Of a stretch of DNA of 64,000 bases, positions 33,374 to 41,204 are shown in pieces. Each line of letters begins with the position of its first letter. The stretch's first letter is position 1. This DNA comes from Roseovarius sp. SCSIO 43702 (lineage in GTDB: Bacteria; Pseudomonadota; Alphaproteobacteria; Rhodobacterales; Rhodobacteraceae), in contig NZ_CP080623.1 of NCBI RefSeq assembly GCF_019599045.1, forward strand, positions 1,386,501 to 1,450,500, in the 5' to 3' direction. A model generated the notes under the pieces. That model was given only the letters and a program-made list of their open reading frames with translations, was not told where the DNA came from and did not search any database. Both the position numbers and the translations under genes were made by a program.

Positions 33374-34405
33374 ATGGCTTATATCTCTCCGCTTTGCCCG
33401 CGGAGGATGCCCTTGCTACACCACGACTTTCGCCGTTTTCTCAACGCCCTCGACCGCCTGAACCCGGCCCAGATCGAAGATGCCCAAACGAAGATCCGGG
33501 ATCTCCGGAGAAAGACGGAAGCAATCTCAGAGATCGAAGCACGGACAAACCGAGAACACAAGTGCCCATTCTGCGCCGACGAGCGGCGCCAGAAGTGGGG
33601 CCGCACACGAACCAAGATCCAGCGCTACCGATGCTCCGGCTGCAAGAAGACCTATTCCGGCCGCACCGGCAGCGCACTTGGCCGCATTCATCGCCCGGAC
33701 CTGTTCATGGTGGCGCTGCGGGATATGCTGGGCACCTCCGCACCGAAGTCGGTGCGCAAGCTCGCCAAGCAGCTCGACGTCAACAAATACACGGTCTGGC
33801 GCTGGCGGATGCTCGTATTCTCGATCATCGGGAACAACAGCGTAGCGGCGAGTTTCTCGGGAATCATCGAGGCGGACGAGACCTACCAGCGGGAGTCGCG
33901 CAAGGGTTCGCGTGAATGGGTTCGTCACTTCGCAGATCCGAAGAATGTCGCGGCGCCACCCCGTCCCAGGTGGGAGGATTACACGACGAAAGGGCTGAAG
34001 ATGATGCGGGGACTCTCAAGATGGCAGCTCCCCATTCTCACGGTCGCTGACCGAGGCGGCGCGCGCCTCTTCCGGCGCCTTCCTAACCGCAAGGGCGTGA
34101 CGCTCGAGCGCGCAATGAAGCCGCTGGTGCCCGGCGATGCGGTGCTCTGCTCGGATGGTGCCAATGGCTATATGAACCTGGCGGCTGCATTCGGCTTGGA
34201 ACACTTCGTGGTCGGCAGCAAGCCAGGCACGCGCGTGGCCGCAGGATGCTATCACATCCAGAACGTGAACTCGCTCCATGCTCGCTACAAGAGGTTCATC
34301 AAGCCCTTCTGCGGACCGGCTACGAAGAACCTGTCCGGCTACATCCGTTGGCTGGAGGTGCGGTTAGCGGGGATACGACCCGCGGACGTGATCAGGGTGT
34401 CGTAG
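33374..34405 (+). CDS. IS1595-family transposase
   Basis: 343 aa. N-terminal zinc ribbon (CPFCADERRQKW ... YRCSGCKKTYS), a helix-turn-helix (SVRKLAKQLDVNKYTVWRWR), then the ISXO2-like DDE/DDN domain: GIIEADETYQRES carries the first acidic residue, VLCSDGANGYMNL the second, and HIQNVNSLHARYKRFI the third-position asparagine/histidine region. Start inside the element 45 bases from the left end. Catalyses transposition; appears intact. Confidence 0.93.
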   Translation: MAYISPLCPRRMPLLHHDFRRFLNALDRLNPAQIEDAQTKIRDLRRKTEAISEIEARTNREHKCPFCADERRQKWGRTRTKIQRYRCSGCKKTYSGRTGSALGRIHRPDLFMVALRDMLGTSAPKSVRKLAKQLDVNKYTVWRWRMLVFSIIGNNSVAASFSGIIEADETYQRESRKGSREWVRHFADPKNVAAPPRPRWEDYTTKGLKMMRGLSRWQLPILTVADRGGARLFRRLPNRKGVTLERAMKPLVPGDAVLCSDGANGYMNLAAAFGLEHFVVGSKPGTRVAAGCYHIQNVNSLHARYKRFIKPFCGPATKNLSGYIRWLEVRLAGIRPADVIRVS

Positions 34406-34481
34406 AAGAATCCGACCTGACGCAACCGAAAAGTCGACCATGGCATTTTTGCGTTGGCCTGTCGGTGCCCATTTCCAACCA

Positions 34482-34973
34482 ATGTCAGATGATCGAAATC
34501 TGTGGACGAAGCTTCGCTGGCTGTTCGTGCTTACGCTCGGAGCCCTCTGTGTCGTGGTTGTCTCCGGCGGAGTCTTTATCGCCGTGGCGCACGCGCGCTA
34601 CGCTCTCGTCCAGGCCACATCGCTCGCGATAGAAGCACCCGAGCAGGTCTCCGCCGGCGAGACCTTTACGGTCAGCATCCGAGCGACCGGCTTCCCGTTC
34701 GGAGCAGGGATAGACCTGTATGTCGGAAGCGTTCGAGACCGCGAGGGTATTCATCCCATCGGCCGCGGATGGAACGATTTCCGCCTGGTCGCTCCAGCCG
34801 AGCCGGGGCACTACGATCTGAGGGCAAGCCTCTATGCAGAGGCAGAGGGAAACCCCGAGGTCTGCGCTATCATAACCGCAACCCAGACCATATGGATGCC
34901 TCCTGCAAAAATCTGCCTTTCCGGAGCTCTCGATGTGGCCCGTGGACGGATCGAGGTAGTAAGCGATACCTGA
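34482..34973 (+). CDS. IS passenger protein: membrane anchor plus beta-sandwich domain
   Basis: 163 aa from the ATG at 34482 (an ATG at 34440 would add 14). One N-terminal membrane segment (WLFVLTLGALCVVVVSGGVF), then an extracytoplasmic Ig-like domain (SLAIEAPEQVSAGETFTVSI ... GHYDLRASLYAEAEGNPEVC). It lies between the transposase and the right repeat, so it travels with the element. IS1595-family elements are known to carry passengers; this one has no recognisable enzyme or resistance motif. Function unknown. Confidence 0.75.
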   Translation: MSDDRNLWTKLRWLFVLTLGALCVVVVSGGVFIAVAHARYALVQATSLAIEAPEQVSAGETFTVSIRATGFPFGAGIDLYVGSVRDREGIHPIGRGWNDFRLVAPAEPGHYDLRASLYAEAEGNPEVCAIITATQTIWMPPAKICLSGALDVARGRIEVVSDT

Positions 34974-35011
34974 GTTCCGAGTTCCACCCAACACGGTTTG
35001 CGGACACCCCC

Positions 35012-35825
35012 AAACAAAATAGATGTACTCATCAACCCTTGAAAACTCTTTGGTCCTAGATGTTCCGCCAGGCTTGATGACGGTCGTGATCATTTGGATC
35101 TTTGCGTCCGGAAATGTCTGCTCCAAGAGAAGGCCCAGTCGTAAAACCTCCTTCTCGTCGATTGTCACAATCAGAATGCTTGATTCTGGATTGAGGAGGA
35201 TAGAAGCAATCCTCAACCGCCTCTCCATAAATGCAAGCCATTTAGAGTGACGATAAAGATCTTCGTTTTCAACGTAATCGTTGTTGTATTTCCAGTCGCG
35301 GGCACCTGTGTTGTAGGGTGGGTCGATGTAGATTGCATCGACCTTTCCGCGGTGCGTATAGGTCAGCGCCTCAAGGACATGGAAGTTCTCGCCATTGATC
35401 ACGGTGTGGTAGGGCTTGTCGCCGCCGCGCTCCACCTTCCCGGTGCTGACCAGCCCCGGATAGATGTAGTCGCGAAACTCCGCGACCACGACCAGGTCAT
35501 CGGTTGCGACATCGGCCGTCTCGGGCTCTGCGGCGTCGATCAGCGAGACATGCGCGGTGCGCTTGCCGTCGGTTTCGTCGATGCGGAGCACCTTCCACAA
35601 CCGCGGGTCGCCCTTGGCCGTGGACCCGCGCGGCGGCAGGATGCGCACCTTGTCCCCCCGGCGGATCGGCCGACCTGGCAGTTCCACGCTCTCGGGCCGG
35701 TGCCGTTCGAAGTTGAGACCGAAAGCGCGCCGTGACGCCAGCGCCTTGAATTCACGCTCCAATTCGTCTCCGAGAGCTCGATCCTTCGCCTTCGCCCGTG
35801 CGATCAGATCCGTCAGTCGCGACAC
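35012..35825 (-). pseudogene. mod: Type III methyltransferase Mod, 5' part (split by IS)
   Basis: Encodes the N-terminal 271 residues: LTDLIARAKAKDRALGDELE, a small domain, then HTVINGENFHVLEAL and the catalytic motif VDAIYIDPPYNTGARDW, which places it in the beta-class N6-adenine enzymes where DPPY precedes the SAM motif. The frame runs into the insertion sequence just after VDEYIYFV and continues with foreign residues. The DPPY and FSGSG motifs are now on separate fragments, so methylation should be lost. Confidence 0.92.
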
Positions 35826-36163
35826 GCTGAAACCTCTTCTATCTCAATACTTGCTGAACAGGATGCCCAACTCGCGCCCGAACGCCACCCGGTCCGTGGC
35901 GCCCCGACGCGCGGCGACACTTGGGCGGGCTGGCCCAAGATCGGACAAGGCTGGAGGGGTCGCGCGCATGGCGGTCATCGTGGTCGCTCTCATTTCACAG
36001 CAGGCGGCGGCATTGCCGGACGCCCCGGATTTGAGCTGACATTCCCGCCGTTTACGCCTGTAGACTAAGCTGCGCCGCCCTCCTTCCGCAAGTCGAATGG
36101 CCAGACGAAGCCGCTCCGGAACCGATGAGGTCGCGCATTTTGGCTTCCCTTGGGTTTTCACGG
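35826..36163. other. Intergenic region upstream of mod
   Basis: 338 bp between the mod start and the end of the next gene. A minus-strand frame ends here (...DRVAFGRELGILFSKY) but lacks a good start and overlaps the neighbour extensively, so I do not call it. The mod promoter should be here; no strong boxes were identified. Confidence 0.4.
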
Positions 36164-36931
36164 CTACAGGGGAAGCGCATCCTGGCGCGTGTCGTCCACC
36201 CTCAGGACGCCCAGCAGCTGCCAGGTCTGCGGGCGTTTCGCCATGTTCCCCACGCAAAAGAGCATGCCCTTCTTCGGGTACTCGTCGTTGAACGTTGTGC
36301 TCATCCACTCGAGCGCTGCACGCTCTGTCCCCTCGCGACGTTTTCCAAAGAAGAACATGGCATGGGCCTCCCAGTCGCCGTTCGCATAATCGTGCGGACC
36401 AGTGCCGTCCTCGAACTTGAAGCGGAACTCGTAGGGGCTTGGCTCCAACGCCTTCAGTTCTTCGTCGAAGAAATCGCCCTGGCTTGCGGCCTGCCGATAA
36501 GTCTCGCGCTCTGCCTCAATCTGCTCAGACGATTTTGCCTTGTAGTAGAAGCGCGTGTTTCTCGGCCGGATCAAAGCCAGGGATCTACCAGCTTCAGCGG
36601 CTTCCGACACAGACTTCGACACGAGTGGATCAAGGAAGGCGGCTCGATCTTTGCGCGGCATGCAACCGTCCCGCTTGATCGATTCTTCGGCGACATGGCA
36701 GCTTTCGCTACGATTGTCGCGTGTCGGTCTGCGATACTTGAAATTCACCCAATTCCAACGCTTGAAGGCAGACTCATCGGAAAGCTGGCGGAATCGCACT
36801 GGATAAAGCCGCTTGAACTCGCCGCGGGCAGTCACCCCGGCGCAGCAGACCGTTTCCCCGTGAGAGGTACTACGCTGCGGTAGCGCCTTCACCAGAATGG
36901 AAACGCGGCAGTTTTGCAGCGTTACGGACAT
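36164..36931 (-). CDS. Uncharacterised protein (255 aa) paired with DUF488
   Basis: Starts MSVTLQNCRVSILVKALPQR at the ATG at 36931, 62 bases inside the end of the DUF488 gene. The first ~90 residues are beta-rich (GETVCCAGVTARGEFKRLYP, FKRWNWVNFKYRRPTRDNRS), OB-fold-like. The middle is helical (IRPRNTRFYYKAKSSEQIEA) and the C-terminal part is beta-rich again with FRFKFEDGTGPHD...AMFFFGKRREG. No catalytic motif recognised. The deep overlap with DUF488 implies co-translation and joint function. It lies next to the restriction operon, so a defence link is possible but unproven. Confidence 0.65.
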   Translation of the reverse strand: MSVTLQNCRVSILVKALPQRSTSHGETVCCAGVTARGEFKRLYPVRFRQLSDESAFKRWNWVNFKYRRPTRDNRSESCHVAEESIKRDGCMPRKDRAAFLDPLVSKSVSEAAEAGRSLALIRPRNTRFYYKAKSSEQIEAERETYRQAASQGDFFDEELKALEPSPYEFRFKFEDGTGPHDYANGDWEAHAMFFFGKRREGTERAALEWMSTTFNDEYPKKGMLFCVGNMAKRPQTWQLLGVLRVDDTRQDALPL

Positions 36932-37385
36932 AGCGATCAGGATCGTCAGCGAACAGATTGAAAATGTCGAATCCGACGCCTTCCGAAATCTCGTGCGCGA
37001 CAATCGTCCTGTGACACGTTTCCGGATCGCGCTCGAAACAGAGGAGGCAGGTCGGCGCCGCCTGCACCGTGTCGGCGAGGTCGCGCAATGCGTCTTGTGC
37101 TGGCTCGGTCTGGATGTGGGCACCATAGATCGACCGGAACAGGTCGAACTCGCCGGCACGCGCTGCATCCCGGCCTGGCTTGGGGTCTCCGAGGGAGACG
37201 AAATGGAAATACTCGATGCCCTCTTCGGCGAGGCGCGCCGCGAGCTTCTTTTTCGAGAACCCCGCCTTGCGGGAGACGGGGACCGCACGGACGTCAGCCA
37301 ACTGCCGCACACCGGCCGCCTTCAGCGTTCTGACGAACCGATTAATGTCGGTGCCCTCGTAGCCAACTGTGAAGAGTACGCTCAT
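36870..37385 (-). CDS. DUF488 domain protein
   Basis: 171 aa from MSVLFTVGYEGTDINRFVRT. Family markers: TVGYEG start, LADVRAVPVSRKAGFSKKKL, FVSLGDPKPGRDAARAG, and the C-terminal LLCFERDPETCHRTIVA with its two cysteines and histidine. The family's chemistry is not established; some members sit with restriction or repair genes. The last gene before element 2's recombinase cluster; only 56 bases separate them, so an attachment site may lie in 37386-37441. Confidence 0.85.
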   Translation of the reverse strand: MSVLFTVGYEGTDINRFVRTLKAAGVRQLADVRAVPVSRKAGFSKKKLAARLAEEGIEYFHFVSLGDPKPGRDAARAGEFDLFRSIYGAHIQTEPAQDALRDLADTVQAAPTCLLCFERDPETCHRTIVAHEISEGVGFDIFNLFADDPDRYVRNAAKLPRFHSGEGATAA

Positions 37386-37441
37386 GCCTGCCTCGTTTTT
37401 CGCACCGTAACACGGGGACTCCGGCGCGTGAATCCCTTGAT

Positions 37442-37852
37442 TCACTTGGGATTGTCGCAGTGACCATCGGATGACAACACCTTCCTCTGCTCTGACCAAC
37501 CAGTCGGCAATGGCTTGCGCAGCATCTCGAGCGACAAGTTGCCGGGCTGGCGCCCGTCGAGGATCGCTTCCACCAGGTCCGGGGCGAGAGACGCCAGCCG
37601 GAGCGTGCGGGTCAGGTACGGCGCAGCGATGCGCTCATGTTCTGCGAGATCGGCTATAGTGGCGAACTCGCCCGTCTCCAGCATCCGCTTCCAGCGGAAC
37701 GCGCGGGCCAGCGCCTTGACGAGCGTGTTGTCGGTCCGCCGCGATTGCGTGGCGCCTTCTGGCAACTGCATCTCCTTCCGCCCGCCGCGCTTCATGATAC
37801 GGAACGGGACATGGAGCGTCACAGTCTCCGGGATCGGCGTGCTGCGGTTCAT
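37442..37852 (-). CDS. Recombinase-associated helix-turn-helix protein (136 aa)
   Basis: Start overlaps the recombinase stop by four bases (ATGA). The basic N-terminus VPFRIMKRGGRKEMQLPEGA is followed by ALARAFRWKRMLETGEFATI. A ParB-like helix-turn-helix then follows (ADLAEHERIAAPYLTRTLRL) with LAPDLVEAILDGRQPGNLSL. Proteins of this kind commonly follow serine recombinases in alphaproteobacterial elements. Likely a directionality or DNA-binding accessory; inference. Confidence 0.75.
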   Translation of the reverse strand: MNRSTPIPETVTLHVPFRIMKRGGRKEMQLPEGATQSRRTDNTLVKALARAFRWKRMLETGEFATIADLAEHERIAAPYLTRTLRLASLAPDLVEAILDGRQPGNLSLEMLRKPLPTGWSEQRKVLSSDGHCDNPK

Positions 37853-39174
37853 GCGGCCGCCTCGATGCCGTTGGCCAGCATCTCGCGCGCGAGGCCGCCG
37901 AGGCCGTCGACGCGCAGGCGCACGTTGAGCCCGTCCACGCCGATGTCGACCCGCTCCACCAACAGCGCCACGATGCGGGCCTGCTCTGCCGGGAAGAGTT
38001 CGTCCCACAGCGGGTCAAGCCGCTGCAGGGCCGTGCGCGCATCGGCCTCGGTGATATCGTCGGCATGGGCGCGTGCCGCCTTCCACGTGCCCGCCACGAT
38101 CTCGGGCTGGCGGAACACGGGCCGGAGCTGGTTGATAACGGCCGCTTCGATCTCGCCCGCGGGCACTCGTCCGACCGGACAGGCTCCCGCGCCATGCTTC
38201 AGCACCGTCTGGCTGACATAGTAGCGGTAGAGCCTGTCGCCCTTTCGGGTATGCGTCGGCGAGAAGGCCGCTCCATCCGGCCCGAACAGCAGCCCTTTCA
38301 GGAGCGCCGGCGTCTCGGCTCGGGTCCGCATCGCCCGCTTGCGGGGACTTTCTTGCAGGATAGCGTGGACGCGGTCCCACGTTTCGCGATCGATGATCGC
38401 GTCATGCTCTCCGGGATAGCTCTCGCCCTTGTGGACCGCTTCGCCGATATAGGCGCGGTTGTTCAGCATCCGGTAGAGGTACTTCTTGTCGATCCGGTTG
38501 CCCCGCGGCGTGCGAATGCCGCGTTTTGCGACCTCGCGCGCCAGCTCCGTTCCCGAGCCGATCTCGAGGAAGCGGGCGAAGATCCAGCGGACGTGTTCGG
38601 CGGCTTCGTCATCGACCACCAGTTTGCGGTTTTCCACCCGGTATCCGTAGGGCGGCACCCCGCCCATCCAAATTCCCTTCTTGCGGCTGGCGGCGACCTT
38701 GTCGCGGATGCGTTCAGCCGTGACCTCGCGTTCGAACTGGGCGAACGAGAGCAGGATGTTCAGTGTCAGCCGCCCCATGGACGTGGTGGTGTTGAACGAT
38801 TGCGTAACCGAGACGAATGTCACGCCGTTCCGGTCGAAGACCTCGACCAGCTTGGCGAAGTCGGCGAGCGAGCGGCTCAGCCGGTCGATCTTGTAGACCA
38901 CGACCACGTCGACGAGGCCGTCCTCGATGTCCTCCAGCAGCCGCTGCAGGCCGGGACGCTCCAGCGTGCCGCCGGAGATGCCGCCGTCGTCATACTGATC
39001 GCGGACGAGCACCCAGCCCTCCGAGCGCTGGCTGGCGATGTAGGCCTCGCAGGCCTCGCGCTGGGCGTGGAGCGAGTTGAACTCCTGTTCCAGCCCTTCC
39101 TCGGAGGATTTCCGGGTGTAGACCGCGCAGCGCAGCTTGCGGACGACCTTCGATTTATCCGGCGGCTTCGTCAT
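37849..39174 (-). CDS. Serine recombinase (element 2 integrase)
   Basis: 441 aa. The N-terminal resolvase domain has the catalytic serine in YTRKSSEEGLEQE, then DGLVDVVVVYKIDRLSRSLADF and LTLNILLSFAQFEREVTAER. The recombinase domain has PPYGYRVENRKLVVDDEAAE and NRIDKKYLYRMLNNRAYIGE; a further ~150 helical residues follow. Start at the ATG at 39174 inside the DUF2924 stop. Presumed to integrate and excise element 2; the partner site is not identified. The N-terminus is nearly identical to the partial gene at 1-207. Confidence 0.95.
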   Translation of the reverse strand: MTKPPDKSKVVRKLRCAVYTRKSSEEGLEQEFNSLHAQREACEAYIASQRSEGWVLVRDQYDDGGISGGTLERPGLQRLLEDIEDGLVDVVVVYKIDRLSRSLADFAKLVEVFDRNGVTFVSVTQSFNTTTSMGRLTLNILLSFAQFEREVTAERIRDKVAASRKKGIWMGGVPPYGYRVENRKLVVDDEAAEHVRWIFARFLEIGSGTELAREVAKRGIRTPRGNRIDKKYLYRMLNNRAYIGEAVHKGESYPGEHDAIIDRETWDRVHAILQESPRKRAMRTRAETPALLKGLLFGPDGAAFSPTHTRKGDRLYRYYVSQTVLKHGAGACPVGRVPAGEIEAAVINQLRPVFRQPEIVAGTWKAARAHADDITEADARTALQRLDPLWDELFPAEQARIVALLVERVDIGVDGLNVRLRVDGLGGLAREMLANGIEAAA

Positions 39175-39626
39175 GTCCGCCCCCTGTGGTTCTTCAGCCC
39201 GAAGAAGGTCCACCCGTTCCAACGCGTGCCGGTGATCGCGCGCGCGATTGCCGACAGCGACTTGTAGGGCCGCCCCTGCCATTCGAAGCCGTCGGTGGTG
39301 ACGGTGACGACCTGTTCGACGCCCTGCCACTCGCGCAGCAGCCGCGTGCCGGTGATCGGGCGGTCACGGTCGGCGCGCATGCCGCGCTTCTTCCTGTCGC
39401 CGCCGTCCAGTTCCTCGCCGAGCCGTTCCAGCCGCCGGATCGTCTCGGGTTTCAGCCCGCCATAGGCGAGTTCCTGGATGCGGTAGGCCAAGCGGCTTTC
39501 CAGGTAGCGGCGATTGAACGGCGGCGGCTCGCTGTCGAACAGGTCGCGCCACTGCGCCTTCAATTCCGGCGTGGTCGCGGTCTTCAGCGCGGCCAGGCGC
39601 GCGGGGATGGGATCGGGCTTGTTCAT
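39171..39626 (-). CDS. DUF2924 family protein (element 2)
   Basis: 151 aa, almost identical to 204-656 (KAQWRDLFDSEPPPFNRRYL, AYGGLKPETIRRLERLGEEL, SLSAIARAITGTRWNGW). Starts MNKPDPIPARLAALKT at 39626, overlapping the small gene upstream by four bases and the recombinase downstream by four. The retention of this gene trio in both elements suggests it works with the recombinase. Confidence 0.88.
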   Translation of the reverse strand: MNKPDPIPARLAALKTATTPELKAQWRDLFDSEPPPFNRRYLESRLAYRIQELAYGGLKPETIRRLERLGEELDGGDRKKRGMRADRDRPITGTRLLREWQGVEQVVTVTTDGFEWQGRPYKSLSAIARAITGTRWNGWTFFGLKNHRGRT

Positions 39627-39826
39627 GCATTTCTCCGGTGCGTTGGAGTTGCATGACGGCATTGGTCGAGCGGATAGTGTAGGCAACGTTCTCCACTATC
39701 GTCAAATACTTTGCCCATTTCCCGCATCCGCAACCGAACCAGCCCGAGCGCCAGCAGGCCGCACAGCTCAGCGCGGCGTTCTGCGGGCGTCATCTGGTCG
39801 GGCGGGAGGGGATTGGGGCGTTTCAT
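39623..39826 (-). CDS. Small conserved hypothetical protein (67 aa, element 2)
   Basis: MKRPNPLPPDQMTPAERRAE to DQCRHATPTHRRNA, same length as the copy at 653-856 and mostly identical. First gene of the minus-strand recombinase operon here; in element 1 a helicase gene precedes it. The 136-bp gap to the right (39827-39962) is the divergent promoter region with the two-gene module. Confidence 0.8.
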   Translation of the reverse strand: MKRPNPLPPDQMTPAERRAELCGLLALGLVRLRMREMGKVFDDSGERCLHYPLDQCRHATPTHRRNA

Positions 39827-39962
39827 GCGGGCCTCGGAGCAGTCGTCTCCTCTGGCCTCTACTCGTCGATGTCGGAAAGCGTCCCAGCCGATCCCGCAAT
39901 GGTTGAAGAATCGGACGAAAGAACGTAGCAAGAACACTGGTTTTGCAGGAAAGGGATTCGTC

Positions 39963-41204
39963 GTGGCCGGCAATTTGAAGAAGTTCGTGAATCCCCGGTT
40001 CCTCAAGACCATTGATCTCGCCCTGATGAAGCCGCTGCTGGCGCGACACGAGGGCAAGTACAAGACCTTCTCTGTCGACCAGCTGGACCAGGAGGAGGAA
40101 GCGGCCCGCGAGGCGCTGGAGAAGCTGCTGACCGGCGCCGAGGACAGCTACCCCGAGGGGCTGCGCGGCGATCTGCACCGCATCGCGGAACTTGGCGATG
40201 CCCGCGGCCTCGAGATCATCCAGGCGCAGGCTGCCCGTCAGGGCGTCGATCTGTTCCCCGACATGAAGACCGGCGACGAGGACGCGCCGAACAAGGCGCA
40301 TGATCCCAAGCACATCGCCGTCCGGGTCTTTCTGGAGCATCCCGACCTGTTCGACGCGGCCGCCGACCACATGGCGATGCTCACCGCCGACCGCCTGCAT
40401 GAATATGCCGGGCGGGAACGTGGCGTTGCGATCGATCTGACGGAGGAGAAGGTCGAAGCGTTTCGGACTGCCGTTGCCGCGCTCTTTCGTGACGCCTTTC
40501 TTGGGGATTTCTGCCGGGTGGGCGACTACGACGACGATGACGAGATCAACCTCGTGGTCAGCCACGGCTCCATGGTCTCGACCATGCCGGTCGTCGAGGG
40601 CCAGGTCGAGCGGGTCATCAGCGTTCGCCAGATTTCCCACGCCGTGCTGCGATACTCCGAGAACACCGGGATGTTGCGGCTGGCCCGCATCAGGAAGGCG
40701 CATCAGCCTGAGATCGCGGAACTCTTCGCCTCGATCATCCTCGACAGGCCCGGCTTCTTCGACGGCGACGATGCGCAGGACCTCTATACCCTGCGCCCGG
40801 TCGAACTGGCCGGACCGGGCTTTGCCTTTGATGCAGCCTACGATCCACTGATCGACAAGGTGCTGATCATCGAGGCGGCGGCCGACCTGATGGCGCCCGG
40901 CAAGAAGGGGTATCCCCGCGTGGTGCGCACGCTGCGGTCGCGGGATCTCGGCGGTGACGCGCTCCAGCATTTCGGCAGCACACCGGTCTCTTTCGGCGGC
41001 GCTTGGCGGCTGGGCGAGCTCGTGTTCCGGATCCTGTTCAAGGGCGACGGCAAGCGCCAGCCGCAGGTCACAGTCAAGCTGCGGCCCCCGGGCGTCGTGC
41101 AGTTCCGCCGCACCCAGCATGAGGCGCGGGTGATGAAGCTGATCGAACGGAACGGGCTGATGAATGACCGAGACGATTTTGAGGTTGTTGACGCGGCTGA
41201 GTGA
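39963..41204 (+). CDS. Module protein A' (413 aa), unknown function
   Basis: GTG start at 39963 with AGGAAAGG seven bases upstream. The N-terminal part is helical and acidic (VDQLDQEEEAAREALEKLL). The middle is beta-rich (EINLVVSHGSMVSTMPVVEG, ISVRQISHAVLRYSENTGML), with a LAGPGFAFD segment and DKVLIIEAAADLM. The end is PQVTVKLRPPGVVQFRR ... DDFEVVDAAE. Ordered weak similarity to 6363-7562 (VRHGM, HDVLIYDSKTD, VTIRPAN, DADFEVLERA). No known enzyme motif. First gene of the module operon. Confidence 0.65.
   Translation: MAGNLKKFVNPRFLKTIDLALMKPLLARHEGKYKTFSVDQLDQEEEAAREALEKLLTGAEDSYPEGLRGDLHRIAELGDARGLEIIQAQAARQGVDLFPDMKTGDEDAPNKAHDPKHIAVRVFLEHPDLFDAAADHMAMLTADRLHEYAGRERGVAIDLTEEKVEAFRTAVAALFRDAFLGDFCRVGDYDDDDEINLVVSHGSMVSTMPVVEGQVERVISVRQISHAVLRYSENTGMLRLARIRKAHQPEIAELFASIILDRPGFFDGDDAQDLYTLRPVELAGPGFAFDAAYDPLIDKVLIIEAAADLMAPGKKGYPRVVRTLRSRDLGGDALQHFGSTPVSFGGAWRLGELVFRILFKGDGKRQPQVTVKLRPPGVVQFRRTQHEARVMKLIERNGLMNDRDDFEVVDAAE

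Larger units (their letters stand above)
33329..35011 (+). mobile_element. IS1595-family insertion sequence, 1683 bp, with passenger gene
   Basis: Terminal inverted repeats of 24 bp: left at 33329-33352 begins GGGGGTGTCCACAAACC, and right at 34988-35011 reads on the other strand GGGGGTGTCCGCAAACC, one mismatch overall. An 8-bp target duplication AAACAAAA flanks it (33321-33328 and 35012-35019), the length expected for IS1595. It holds a transposase and a downstream passenger gene on the plus strand, opposite to mod. Near-perfect ends and an exact duplication indicate a recent insertion. Confidence 0.95.

Noticed and set aside
35844..36308. Minus-strand 154-codon frame upstream of mod
   Set aside because: Mostly overlaps the 255-aa gene in another frame and lacks a ribosome site. 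Only the last residues look protein-like, which is not enough for a call.
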